A stretch of DNA of 64,000 bases. It comes from Marinobacter sp. NP-4(2019). GTDB taxonomy: Bacteria > Pseudomonadota > Gammaproteobacteria > Pseudomonadales > Oleiphilaceae. The DNA lies in NCBI RefSeq assembly GCF_003994855.1, contig NZ_CP034142.1, forward strand, positions 4,340,001 through 4,404,000, written 5' to 3'. Of the stretch, positions 8,631-18,084 are shown in pieces. Both the position numbers and the translations under genes were made by a program. The first letter of the stretch is position 1; each line of letters starts with the position of its first letter. Under the pieces are notes generated by a model. That model did no database searches. It worked only from the letters and a program-made list of their open reading frames with translations, and was not told the DNA's origin.

Positions 8631-8942
8631 CTACTCAGTGGTGTTATAAACGTAGGAAGATACCGTTCCGTCCTGATTGAAACGCACTACCAGGTCCGTT
8701 GTTTCCGCGTCACCAAAAGCGGACCAACGGTACTTGCCGTATGTCCAGGTGCGTTTGCCATCCTCAATACCAGTACGCCAGGGCTCGCCAAACATCTCCT
8801 GGATGTCCGCGCGGGTAGTTTCCCCAATCTCTATCTGGTCAACGTTATGGGTGGGGAAGTCCTGGCCGACAGTGGCGCAGCCAGCAACGATTAACGACAA
8901 GGCAACCAGAAAAATGGCAGGAAAAGAGGTGATTCGCCCCAT
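8631..8942 (-). CDS. Small outer-membrane lipoprotein, SmpA/BamE-like fold
   Basis: Protein of 103 residues with a lipoprotein signal ending in LIVAGC (Cys22). The mature part, with IGETTRADIQEMFGEPWRTG and WTYGKYRW, follows the pattern of SmpA/OmlA/BamE-type domains. It is probably not BamE itself, because it heads an operon with an ExoD-like protein and a patatin. Role unknown. Confidence 0.75.
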   Translation of the reverse strand: MGRITSFPAIFLVALSLIVAGCATVGQDFPTHNVDQIEIGETTRADIQEMFGEPWRTGIEDGKRTWTYGKYRWSAFGDAETTDLVVRFNQDGTVSSYVYNTTE

Positions 8943-9022
8943 GGTGTATCCCTTCTGTTGATGATCGATACATCAATCATACGGGTTTTAAAACAAGCAT
9001 AAATTACAGCAAAGACAGACGC

Positions 9023-9050
9023 AAAAAAGCCCCGGTGTTTAGCCGGGGCT
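9023..9050 (-). terminator. Intrinsic terminator for the ene-reductase gene
   Basis: AGCCCCGG (9028-9035) pairs with CCGGGGCT (9043-9050). Read on the minus strand the hairpin is followed by a T run (complement of 9023-9028). It lies 29 bases after the stop of the oxidoreductase gene. Confidence 0.85.
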
Positions 9051-9078
9051 CATCGTCAACGCATCCTGGTGTCCCGCC

Positions 9079-10191
9079 TCAGTAAAGCTTCGCCAGCGAC
9101 TTCTTCGCAAATGCTTCCACTTCGTTCAACCGGCCTTCCTTCACCTTCACCAGCCACTCAGGATCCTGCAGCAGCGCGCGGCCAACGGCAATCAACTCGA
9201 ATTCGTGGTTGTTCATGCGTTCCACCAGTTCGTCGATACCGGCCTGCTCCACTGCTTCTTTCTTGCTGGCGAAGGTACCGCTGATGAAGTCTTCGGTCAG
9301 ACCCACGCTACCAACGGACATGGTGGGCTTACCGCTCAGTTTCTGGGTCCAGCCGGCGAGGTTGAGATCGGAACCTTCAAACTCCGGCTCCCAGAACCGA
9401 CGAGTGGAGGCATGGAAAATGTCCACACCGGCGTCCACCAAGGGCTTGAGGAACTGTTCCAGTTCTTCCGGACTGTTCACCAGTTTCGCCTCGTAATCCT
9501 GCTGCTTCCATTGGGAAAAACGCAGCATGATCGGGAAATCCGGCCCCACACGGTAACGAACGGCTTCGACTATCTCGACCACGAAACGCAAGCGGTTTTC
9601 CATGCTGCCGCCGTACTCATCGTCGCGCTGGTTGGTGCCGTCCCACAGAAACTGGTCGAGCAGATAACCATGGGCGCCGTGAATTTCGACACCATCGAAT
9701 CCCAGGGCCTTGGCATCCTGCGCAGCATCCGCGAAAGCCGTGATCACATCTTCAATGTCTTCCTTACTCATGGCCTTGCCATTGGGCTTGCCCGGAGCAA
9801 ACAGGCCGGAGGGGCTGTAGCCCGGCACTTTCGGATCCGGCTCTGTGCCTTCCTTACGCACTGCGCCCACGTGCCACAACTGGGGGAAGATGGCGCCACC
9901 GGCTTCATGAACCGCATCGACAACGTCTTTCCAACCGGCAAGGGCTGCATCACCATGGAAAAACGGCACATTCGGGTAACCATTGGCGCCAGGGTGATTC
10001 ACTGTGGTGCCTTCGGTGATCAACAGTCCAACGCCACCTTCCGCGCGGCGACGGTAGTAGTCCACCACGTCCCGGGTCGGTGCATTACCGGGTGAGAAAT
10101 TACGGGTCATCGGGGCCATGGCAACGCGGTTGCGCAGGGTCAGGTTATGGATTTCAAAGGGCTCAAACAGGGGGCCAAGATTCATGCTCAT
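9079..10191 (-). CDS. NADH:flavin oxidoreductase, old yellow enzyme family
   Basis: FMN-dependent ene-reductase, about 370 residues, expected to reduce activated C=C bonds or nitro groups with NAD(P)H. Seen: N-terminal LFEPFEIHNLTLRNRVAMAPMTR, QLWHVG, the GVEIHGAHGYLLDQFL active-site stretch, and a C-terminal phosphate-binding region ending in FELIAVGRALLQDPEW. The ATG at 10191 is chosen; a second one follows at 10185 and neither has a strong ribosome site. It is divergent from an HxlR regulator across a region with repeated operator-like sequence, so redox- or electrophile-responsive control is likely. Confidence 0.9.
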   Translation of the reverse strand: MSMNLGPLFEPFEIHNLTLRNRVAMAPMTRNFSPGNAPTRDVVDYYRRRAEGGVGLLITEGTTVNHPGANGYPNVPFFHGDAALAGWKDVVDAVHEAGGAIFPQLWHVGAVRKEGTEPDPKVPGYSPSGLFAPGKPNGKAMSKEDIEDVITAFADAAQDAKALGFDGVEIHGAHGYLLDQFLWDGTNQRDDEYGGSMENRLRFVVEIVEAVRYRVGPDFPIMLRFSQWKQQDYEAKLVNSPEELEQFLKPLVDAGVDIFHASTRRFWEPEFEGSDLNLAGWTQKLSGKPTMSVGSVGLTEDFISGTFASKKEAVEQAGIDELVERMNNHEFELIAVGRALLQDPEWLVKVKEGRLNEVEAFAKKSLAKLY

Positions 10192-10198
10192 AGTAGAT

Positions 10199-10269
10199 CG
10201 CAACCTCATTAATCTGGTTTCTTTACGCAACCTTATTTAATCTGGTTTTAAAATGCAACCCTATTAGGT
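10199..10269. promoter_or_regulatory. Repeated AACC-N10/11-GGTT sites, candidate HxlR operator
   Basis: Two near-identical copies, at 10199-10220 and 10226-10248, share CGCAACC, an A/T-rich centre with AATC, and TGGTTT, 27 bases apart. Each has AACC/GGTT ends in dyad. A third partial copy (GCAACCCTATTAGG) follows at 10255. They fill the gap between the ene-reductase and HxlR genes. Confidence 0.6.
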
Positions 10270-10281
10270 ACACTTCCCGAC

Positions 10282-10761
10282 ATGGCCAGAAAACGTTTTG
10301 ATGATTCGAACTGCTCCGTCGCCCGTGCCCTGAATGAAGTGGGGGACTGGTGGTCACTGCTTGTGGTACTGCATGCAATGTACGGTACACGGCGCTTTGT
10401 GGACTTCCAGCAGGAACTGGGCATCGCCCGCAACATCCTCTGCGACCGTCTGGCTCGGCTGGTAGACAACGAGGTTCTCAAGAAGGTGGATGTCGGTGAA
10501 CACGGCTCCCGCTTCGAGTACCGCCTGACCGAAAAAGGCCGTGACCTGTTCCCGGTGGTGATTGCCCTGCGCCAATGGGGTGACAAGTGGAATCCTGCGC
10601 CGGACCAGCCGGCACTGGACTTGCGGGATCGCGCCACCGGGCGCCCCATCCGTCAAATCACCGTTCAGAACGCTGACGGAGACTCTCTCACCGTTCGGGA
10701 TGTGTTCGTTCCGGATGATGGCGATACCGACGCACGCAAGGACCAAAAGCAGGTCGGCTGA
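10282..10761 (+). CDS. HxlR family transcriptional regulator
   Basis: Winged-helix regulator of 159 residues. It has the family's features: a Cys near the N-terminus (NCSVARALNEVGDWWSLLVV), the RRFVDFQQELGIARNILCDRL recognition segment and the wing RFEYRLTEKGRDLFPVV. Cysteines 12 and about 50 could be redox-sensitive, as in related quinone or electrophile sensors; this is inference. The divergent ene-reductase is the probable target. The last 40 residues extend past the usual HxlR domain and are unremarkable. Confidence 0.9.
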   Translation: MARKRFDDSNCSVARALNEVGDWWSLLVVLHAMYGTRRFVDFQQELGIARNILCDRLARLVDNEVLKKVDVGEHGSRFEYRLTEKGRDLFPVVIALRQWGDKWNPAPDQPALDLRDRATGRPIRQITVQNADGDSLTVRDVFVPDDGDTDARKDQKQVG

Positions 10762-10793
10762 CAAGCGGCAGTCTTTCGCTAACCACCATTTTT

Positions 10794-10807
10794 TTGAGCC
10801 AGATCAA
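10794..10807. promoter_or_regulatory. FNR/ANR-like box upstream of ompW
   Basis: TTGAGCCAGATCAA matches the FNR consensus TTGAT-N4-ATCAA with one mismatch. It lies 113 bases before the ompW start codon. E. coli ompW is known to respond to FNR, so oxygen control of this copy is plausible. Confidence 0.5.
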
Positions 10808-10919
10808 GCCGATGGCTAACACTGCCCCCGCCCTCAGGCATTCTTGCGCTATATCAAGTTTTCAATCTCCGAGGCCATTACCCTGACGTCAATCACACTT
10901 CAGGTCCAAGGAGATTTTC

Positions 10920-11657
10920 ATGTCCCGTGCTTTCCAACTCAGTGTTTTGGCTGTCGGGCTATTAACTGCCGCTCCAGCCACCCAGGCCTACGAAGCAGGC
11001 GATTTCATGCTGCGCGCCGGGGCCGCTCATGTAAATCCGAACGATTCCAGCTCTGACCTGAATCTTGAAGGTGTAGGCACCCTGCCGGACGCCAGGGTCG
11101 GCGTGGATTCCAATACCCAGCTCGGCATTACCGCAACTTACATGGTGACATCACATATCGGTATCGGCGTATTGGGATCAACCCCCTTCAAACATGATAT
11201 CGATGGCGCAGGCGCCCTCAATGGTGTCGGCAAACTTGCCGAAACCAAGCACCTGCCTCCCACGCTGACATTGCAATATTTCCCGTTGGACAGTGGCTCC
11301 CGGGTTCAGCCCTATGCGGGTATTGGCGTGAATTACACCCATTTTTTTGAAGAAAAGACCACGACCACTCTGACAACCACTATCGATGGTGTTGCACAGA
11401 GCGTTCTGGGAACAGCACCGGGCACCATCAACGGTACCGAACTGGATCTCGACGCAAGTGTTGGTGTAGCACTGGAACTGGGTGTTGACTGGATGCTGGA
11501 CGAGCACTTCGGCCTGAATGCTGCACTCTGGTGGGCAGACATCAGCACCGACGCTACCATTACCGCTCTGGCGGATGGCACGGAAGCAGCAAAAATCACC
11601 ACAGAGGTCGATATTGACCCGATGGTTTACATGGTTGGCGTCACTTACAGGTTTTGA
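10920..11657 (+). CDS. ompW: OmpW family outer membrane protein
   Basis: Eight-stranded outer-membrane barrel, 245 residues, of a family thought to let small hydrophobic molecules in. A cleavable signal peptide ends at about ATQAYEAGDF. The mature start (FMLRAGAAHVNPND) and the C-terminal MVGVTYRF ending in Phe are typical, and GVLGSTPFKHDI and LQYFPL match family strands. AAGGAG lies just upstream of the ATG. It has its own terminator and an FNR-like box upstream, so it is a single-gene unit. Uptake of alkanes is suggested for some relatives, but cannot be concluded here. Confidence 0.92.
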   Translation: MSRAFQLSVLAVGLLTAAPATQAYEAGDFMLRAGAAHVNPNDSSSDLNLEGVGTLPDARVGVDSNTQLGITATYMVTSHIGIGVLGSTPFKHDIDGAGALNGVGKLAETKHLPPTLTLQYFPLDSGSRVQPYAGIGVNYTHFFEEKTTTTLTTTIDGVAQSVLGTAPGTINGTELDLDASVGVALELGVDWMLDEHFGLNAALWWADISTDATITALADGTEAAKITTEVDIDPMVYMVGVTYRF

Positions 11658-11716
11658 TCCCCGTGCCCACCGGAAACCTCACGGTCTGTGGGTTTCCGGA
11701 AGGTACGTTCTCCTGT

Positions 11717-11741
11717 GCGGGGCTTCGGCCCCGCCTTTTTT
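11717..11741 (+). terminator. Intrinsic terminator after ompW
   Basis: GCGGGGC (11717-11723), TTCG loop, GCCCCGC (11728-11734), then a T run. A weaker outer hairpin CCGGAAACC/GGTTTCCGG lies just before it. Confidence 0.92.
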
Positions 11742-11764
11742 AACAGGGGCAATACCTGACAGGG

Positions 11765-13090
<1,326 letters not shown>

Positions 13091-13438
13091 ATAAGGTGTA
13101 CTCTTGATTGATTCTGCCTCCACGAACACCGTCGTCGGCGAATGTGGGCAGATGCCATGAACATTCATGGAATAAAAGACGACTACGGTCACGCGCCGTT
13201 AACGGGGTGACGTCCTCTGACAGGTCGTATCGGATGGGTCGCAAAGCGGCACGGGGCCGGAAACTGCGGAAATCCTTAGAGGCAGGATGCAGGCACGGTA
13301 ACAGAGGCCCCGGGAAATAGCCATAGGTGGTTTTAATTAGCAGGTTTTTTATTTCCCTGGGCAGTGCAGGTATTGCTATTCGGTCGCCGCTTTTGCGAAG
13401 CCGGCAGGAGCATAGCTACCCGGTTCAGGTGCGGGGCC
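13091..13438. other. Leader/intergenic region upstream of the helicase gene
   Basis: 348 bases without a supportable gene, between the helicase start and the stop of the LuxR-hydrolase gene. It holds a 16-bp palindrome CCATGAACATTCATGG (13155-13170), about 65 bases from the helicase start. No clear terminator for the LuxR-hydrolase gene is visible. The helicase promoter and untranslated leader must lie here. Confidence 0.5.
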
Positions 13439-14980
13439 TCAGGTACAGGGTCCGGAGCGTTGACTGACAAAGCCCTTGAGGATCCTTTCCCAGCGTTCAT
13501 AGATGAAGAAGTGACCACCGTCGGGCAGCAGGGTCAGTTCACTGTTGGTCAGCCATTCGTCCAGGCGGATGGCGTGCTGCACGTCGACCTGGCCATCCTG
13601 GTGGCCGTGCCACAGATAGACGGGAAGGTTCAGTTGATCCGGTGACGGTTCCGGGGTGCGCGCCACGGCCTTGAGGTCCTCCACGAACCCGCCGGAGCCG
13701 CGGCTGCAGGACTCCGCCATGGCACGTACGTACTGATCACGGGTTTCCGGGTCTTCCAGCAACTGCCGATCGGCATCCGATCCCAGATGCTTGCGGGGGT
13801 TGCGGAGGATACTGCGGGCCATCTGATTGAGGATCCTTTCCGCCAGCCCTGGCGCCTTGTCCGCCAGCGCCGCCACGTCGTCGGCCAGATCCTGAGTGGT
13901 GCGATCCTCCAGCGCATCGGATCGGCCATAGCCCGGCCGGTCCGGCACAATCAACCGCAAGTTGAGGCGATGGAGCACTTCCAGGCTTCCCGGCACCTCC
14001 AGACGTGAGCCACGGACACTGTGGAAGAAAATAATCGGGCGACCGGCCGGCTCGCCGTACTGGCAATAGGACAGCATGCGTCCGTCCACCGTCTTGAAAT
14101 AACGGGTCTCGGCTTCATCCTCGATCTGCCGGGCGCTACTGCGGCCGGTCATTTCCGGCAGGCGGTTGCCAATCGGGGCAAGTCCGGACAGGATCAGCGA
14201 CACCAGCTCCGCCTGACGGCTGGTGTCGGTCTTGCGGAAAATGGACTTGAACTGGCTGCGCACCGTGTGTTCGGACACGCCACGACGCTCCGCCATGTCA
14301 CTCAACGACAGCCCCTCAATCAGGTGCCGCGTGAGGGACGCCTCCGCCTCGCTCAATCCATACAACTCAGCCACGGTGCTTTCATTCACCAGGTTGTTGA
14401 TTTCAGGATTGGAGATGAACAACGTAACAACAGAGGCATCCTGTTGATTGGACTCCCGCACCACATCCGCTGGGCACACCATCAGCGATACCGAGCGCGC
14501 CGTGCCATGATCGTTTAGCATCATGGTGTGACTGGAACCCGCCTGTAGCGACCGCTGAATGGACTGATGAAGGGTACGGTGGTGTTCGCGGTTGTTGATG
14601 CGGACACGCCCGCCATGGTTGGCAAGGATACCGCTTTCCCGCAGGCTGATGTCTGCCTGACGGTTCATGGTCAGGATATTAAGGCCGTCATCCACCAGGG
14701 CAATACCCACCGGCAGCATTTCCAGGGTCTGACCCAGCAGGTCCTGAGCGGCTTCCCCCTGGCGCATCACCTGCTCCATTTCAAGCGCCTGGCTGATGTG
14801 GGGCAACAGTTCATCCATGATCCGGCTGCGGGCGTCGCGGTCCCGATAAACCGGGTCCTCATCAAACGGATTGGCGGTTTCCTTCAGGGCGCTGACCAGC
14901 TCCGGCCAGCGCTCCCGGTCCTGTGCCGCCTGATAAACCAGCAGCGCCAGTTCTGAGGTGGTAAACGGCTGTGACGACAT
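13439..14980 (-). CDS. LuxR-type regulator fused to a nucleophile-less alpha/beta-hydrolase domain
   Basis: 513 residues. Residues 60-200 resemble a PAS-like sensor; about 205-265 form a LuxR/GerE helix-turn-helix (LSEAEASLTRHLIEG, SEHTVRSQFKSIFRKTDTSRQ). From about 295 an alpha/beta hydrolase begins, with FFHSVRGSR (oxyanion region) and VPDRPGYGRSD, and ends with GHQDGQV and GGHFF, which supply the usual Asp and His. The expected GxSxG elbow is absent: ADDVAALAD runs directly into KAPGLAERIL at residue 374, about 75 residues shorter than an intact fold. The domain is therefore probably a ligand sensor, not an enzyme. It follows the acyltransferase gene by five bases and is probably cotranscribed with it. 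Confidence 0.82.
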   Translation of the reverse strand: MSSQPFTTSELALLVYQAAQDRERWPELVSALKETANPFDEDPVYRDRDARSRIMDELLPHISQALEMEQVMRQGEAAQDLLGQTLEMLPVGIALVDDGLNILTMNRQADISLRESGILANHGGRVRINNREHHRTLHQSIQRSLQAGSSHTMMLNDHGTARSVSLMVCPADVVRESNQQDASVVTLFISNPEINNLVNESTVAELYGLSEAEASLTRHLIEGLSLSDMAERRGVSEHTVRSQFKSIFRKTDTSRQAELVSLILSGLAPIGNRLPEMTGRSSARQIEDEAETRYFKTVDGRMLSYCQYGEPAGRPIIFFHSVRGSRLEVPGSLEVLHRLNLRLIVPDRPGYGRSDALEDRTTQDLADDVAALADKAPGLAERILNQMARSILRNPRKHLGSDADRQLLEDPETRDQYVRAMAESCSRGSGGFVEDLKAVARTPEPSPDQLNLPVYLWHGHQDGQVDVQHAIRLDEWLTNSELTLLPDGGHFFIYERWERILKGFVSQRSGPCT

Positions 14981-14985
14981 AGCCT

Positions 14986-15906
14986 CTAATAGATCCCCGC
15001 GGCGCCCTCCGGCCGACTCTTGAACCGTTTGTGCAGCCAGAGGTACTGATCCGGAAACTCCCGGATAGTGGATTCAATAAAATGGTTCCAGGTTTCGGCA
15101 TCCCGGGTCTTGTCTTCGCCGAACTCTTCCAGAATAGGCGAAAACTCCACACGATAACGACCATCGGCGAGTCGCAGATGACTGACACAGATCACCGAAG
15201 CGCCGGACTCGCGCGCGATGTAGCTGGGAGAACTGATACAACCGGCATCCACGCCAAAGAATGGCACAAAAAGCTCGGTCTTGCGGCCGAAATCCTGATC
15301 ACAGGCAAACCACACCTGGCCGCCTTCCTTGAGGAATTTCATCATTCGCGGCAGCTGGCGCTTTGAGAACGGGCGGATGTTGAAGTGACGGCGCCGGCCC
15401 TTTTCGATCATCCGGTCGATGACGGGGTTGTCGTTGGGGCGGTACATGTAACCGGGTTTGTCCAGCTTGCAGGCAATCAGCGGCAACGCGAAGTCGAAGA
15501 TGCTGTAGTGGGCGCCGATCAGCAACACCCCCTGATTCCGGGCCGTTGCTTCTTCCAGGTGCTCCAGTCCGTGTATTTCTGTGCTCTCGCAGTAACCGGA
15601 CATGTCACGCCACCACGCGTGGGTGCTTTCCAGGAAGCCACGGGTGCAGGCGATGAAATTATCCTGCACCAGTTGCTCCCGGTCATTTTCGGCCAGTTCG
15701 GGCAGGCAGGCGGCGAGGTTGATGTGTGCCACCCGGGAGCGGGATTTGAGCTTGCGCTCCAGAAAACACCCCAGACGCCGACCAACCCGCTGTTTCGCCG
15801 ACATTGGCAGCAGCGACAGCAGATACAACGTGAAGACAATCAGCCAGGACGGCCAGTAAACCGGATGCCACAGGGGGCTGTTTTTCTTTTTGGCCGTTTT
15901 CGACAT
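14986..15906 (-). CDS. LpxL/HtrB-family lysophospholipid/lipid A acyltransferase
   Basis: 306-residue acyltransferase of the family that adds secondary acyl chains to lipid A. A hydrophobic N-terminal anchor (SWLIVFTLYLLSLLP) is followed by the catalytic HX4D motif HYSIFD in LIGAHYSIFDFALP, and by QVWFACDQDFGRKTELFVPFFG, typical of the LpxL/LpxM group. Acts at the inner face of the cytoplasmic membrane. Which chain it transfers cannot be told. It heads a two-gene unit with the LuxR-hydrolase fusion. Confidence 0.85.
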   Translation of the reverse strand: MSKTAKKKNSPLWHPVYWPSWLIVFTLYLLSLLPMSAKQRVGRRLGCFLERKLKSRSRVAHINLAACLPELAENDREQLVQDNFIACTRGFLESTHAWWRDMSGYCESTEIHGLEHLEEATARNQGVLLIGAHYSIFDFALPLIACKLDKPGYMYRPNDNPVIDRMIEKGRRRHFNIRPFSKRQLPRMMKFLKEGGQVWFACDQDFGRKTELFVPFFGVDAGCISSPSYIARESGASVICVSHLRLADGRYRVEFSPILEEFGEDKTRDAETWNHFIESTIREFPDQYLWLHKRFKSRPEGAAGIY

Positions 15907-15985
15907 ACATCAATAGCCTTTACAGCAAATAATAAGGCCAGAGAGCCTGACATATTCCTGCGCAGACTAATAGATGCATTGAGTA

Positions 15986-16005
15986 ACCGGGCCCGCAGGC
16001 CCGGT
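15986..16005 (-). terminator. Hairpin after the AlmA-like monooxygenase gene
   Basis: ACCGGGCC (15986-15993) pairs perfectly with GGCCCGGT (15998-16005) across a 4-base loop, just past the stop at 16012 on the minus strand. Only a weak T-rich stretch follows, so its strength is uncertain. Confidence 0.6.
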
Positions 16006-16011
16006 CAGTCT

Positions 16012-17538
16012 TTATGAGCCGAACAGCGCCGAACGCAGCGGCTTCAGGAACCCGGTGGAACTTTCAGACGCCTCACGGGAACGCTTGCCATCGAACTCCA
16101 GGTAGCCATCCTCAATGGGCTCGAAACGCAGGATCTTCACATCTTCCAGATAATTCTGGGACGCTTTCCACGGGCCGTGGGTCCCCTGCTTCGGCAACCG
16201 GTCTTCCGCACGTTTGATATAGCCGGAGCTGAGCGCCCCCAGAATCGTGTCCTCGCCAAGGCTGTTTTCGGTATCCCGTGGAACCACCACACGACTGCCC
16301 TTTTTGTCCATGTGGTTAATCAGGCGGCACAGATATTCACTGGCAATATCCGCCTTCAGGGTCCAGGAGATGTTGGTGTAACCGAAGATCATGCCAGCGT
16401 TGGGTACCCCCTCCACCAGTACGTTCTTGTAGATGATCTTGTCCTTCATCACCACCGGTTCGCCGTCCACCGCCGGCTCGATACCACCCAGCATCTGGAT
16501 ATCCAGGCCCGTGGCCGGAATGATGATGTCTGCTTCAAGCTCTTCGCCGGATTTCAGACGGATGCCGGTCTCAGTGAAACGCTCGATGTGGTCGGTGGCG
16601 ATGGAGGCCTTGCCCGACTTCAGCGCCTTGAACAGATCGCCGTCCTTGACCACACACAGGCGCTGGTCCCACGGGTTGTAGTCCGGAGTAAAGTGGCGCA
16701 TATCCGCCTTGCCGTTGACCTGCTGCTTGATGATGCTCAGGAACAGCCGGCGCATGGCCTTCGGGCTCTTGCGTGAACGCTCGTACAACAGACGCGCAAT
16801 GGAGATATTGCGGGCGCGGGTGATCTTGTAGGCGACCTTGGCCGGTAACACCTTTTGCAGGCCCAGGGTGACCTTGTCGGTGGAAGGCAACGGCATCAAG
16901 TAGGTAGGCGAACGCTGCAGCATGGTGACGTGCGCCGCTTCTTCCGCCATGGTCGGCACCAGGGTAATGGCGGTGGCGCCACTGCCGATCACCACGACTT
17001 TCTTGCCGGCATAGTCCAGATTCTCGGGCCAGTGTTGGGGGTGAACCACCTGCCCCTTGAAGTCTTCCTCGCCGGGGAAATCTGGCTTGTAGCCCTTGTC
17101 GTAATTGTAATAACCGGTACAGCCCACCAGGAAACTGGCGGTAAAGGTTTCGGTCGCGCCGCTCTCTTCGCGCTGGGCAGTCACTGTCCAGCACTTGTCG
17201 GCACTGGACCAGTCTGCGGTTTTCACCGCCAGGCCGTATTGAATATGCCTGTCGACACCGTTTTCCTCGGCCGTTTCTTTCACGTAGTTTTTGATGGAAG
17301 CGCCGTCCGCCAACACTTTGCCGCCGGTCCACGGGCGGAAGTTGTAGCCGAAGGTAAACATATCGGAATCGGAGCGGATACCCGGATAGCGGAACAGGTC
17401 CCAGGTACCGCCAAGGGATTGCCGGCGCTCCAGAATGGCGAACGACTTGCCCGGGCACTCGCGCTTGAGGTGGCACGCCATGCCGATGCCGGAAACCCCG
17501 GCGCCGATAATCAGTACGTCAAAATGTTGTTGGCTCAT
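16012..17538 (-). CDS. Flavin-containing monooxygenase 2, AlmA/EthA-like
   Basis: 508-residue FAD/NADPH monooxygenase. It has the N-terminal motif VLIIGAGVSGIGMACHL, then GGTWDLFRYPGIRSDSDM, which is typical of the EthA/AlmA branch, the Baeyer-Villiger fingerprint FKGQVVHPQHWP (about residues 159-170) and a second Rossmann motif VVVIGSGATAI. AlmA proteins act on long-chain alkanes in Acinetobacter and related marine bacteria, whereas EthA relatives oxidise ketones; sequence alone does not decide. It lies 156 bases downstream of the ECF sigma factor cluster, separated by a strong hairpin. Confidence 0.9.
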   Translation of the reverse strand: MSQQHFDVLIIGAGVSGIGMACHLKRECPGKSFAILERRQSLGGTWDLFRYPGIRSDSDMFTFGYNFRPWTGGKVLADGASIKNYVKETAEENGVDRHIQYGLAVKTADWSSADKCWTVTAQREESGATETFTASFLVGCTGYYNYDKGYKPDFPGEEDFKGQVVHPQHWPENLDYAGKKVVVIGSGATAITLVPTMAEEAAHVTMLQRSPTYLMPLPSTDKVTLGLQKVLPAKVAYKITRARNISIARLLYERSRKSPKAMRRLFLSIIKQQVNGKADMRHFTPDYNPWDQRLCVVKDGDLFKALKSGKASIATDHIERFTETGIRLKSGEELEADIIIPATGLDIQMLGGIEPAVDGEPVVMKDKIIYKNVLVEGVPNAGMIFGYTNISWTLKADIASEYLCRLINHMDKKGSRVVVPRDTENSLGEDTILGALSSGYIKRAEDRLPKQGTHGPWKASQNYLEDVKILRFEPIEDGYLEFDGKRSREASESSTGFLKPLRSALFGS

Positions 17539-17626
17539 GGTAGCGGTCTCGCTCCTGATAAAATCTTCCTGGCCCTCTCCTTTGAACTATGGGTTCGGGC
17601 CAACCATGATCCAACGTTAGCGGCTT

Positions 17627-17664
17627 ACGGCAACCGGGGAATTGGCCAATCTCCCGGTTGCCGT
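17627..17664. terminator. 12-bp perfect inverted repeat after the DUF1428 gene
   Basis: ACGGCAACCGGG (17627-17638) and CCCGGTTGCCGT (17653-17664) flank ATTGGCCAAT, itself a palindrome. The structure lies between the DUF1428 gene and the AlmA-like gene on the minus strand. No T run follows, so it may be a terminator, an RNA processing site or a protein site. Confidence 0.55.
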
Positions 17665-17694
17665 GCGTTCAGCGGGCCAGTCAGGGGCCCGGAC

Positions 17695-18048
17695 CTACTC
17701 GTCCACCTCCATCTGGAAACCACCGTAAATCAGCCGCTTGCCATCGAAAGGCATGGGGTTGACGTCCGCCTGCAGGCGTGGGTCTTCCATTACCTTCGGC
17801 ATCGCGGTGTTGCGCACGTCCTTCGACGGCCAGGTGATCCAGGAAAACACCACCGTCTCATCGGGCTGACACTTCACGGCCATGGGAAAGGAGGTGACCT
17901 TGCCCTCGGGCACATCATCCCCCCAGCATTCCACCAGGCTCAGGGCGCCGTGTTCCTTGAACACCACGGCGGCGTCCCTGGCGTGCTGGATGTATTTCTC
18001 CTTGTTGGCGGTTGGCACGGCGGCCACAAAACCATCCACGTATGTCAT
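17695..18048 (-). CDS. DUF1428 family protein
   Basis: 117-residue protein of a small family with a ferredoxin-like alpha/beta-barrel dimer fold and unknown function. MTYVDGFVAAVP at the start and VFSWITWPSKDVRN and PMPFDGKRLIYGGFQ near the end are typical. It follows the DGPF protein by 36 bases and is likely part of the ECF sigma operon. Confidence 0.85.
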   Translation of the reverse strand: MTYVDGFVAAVPTANKEKYIQHARDAAVVFKEHGALSLVECWGDDVPEGKVTSFPMAVKCQPDETVVFSWITWPSKDVRNTAMPKVMEDPRLQADVNPMPFDGKRLIYGGFQMEVDE

Positions 18049-18084
18049 GTGTAATCCTCCGGTTTGATCGTCAGCTGGCGCGGT

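Noticed and set aside
13108..13320. 70-codon frame in the region before the helicase gene
   Set aside because: No ribosome site and an Arg/Lys/Gly-rich composition typical of a chance frame; treated as untranslated leader.
16855..18054. 399-codon plus-strand frame spanning the AlmA-like and DUF1428 genes
   Set aside because: Crosses two well-supported genes on the other strand and has no domain.
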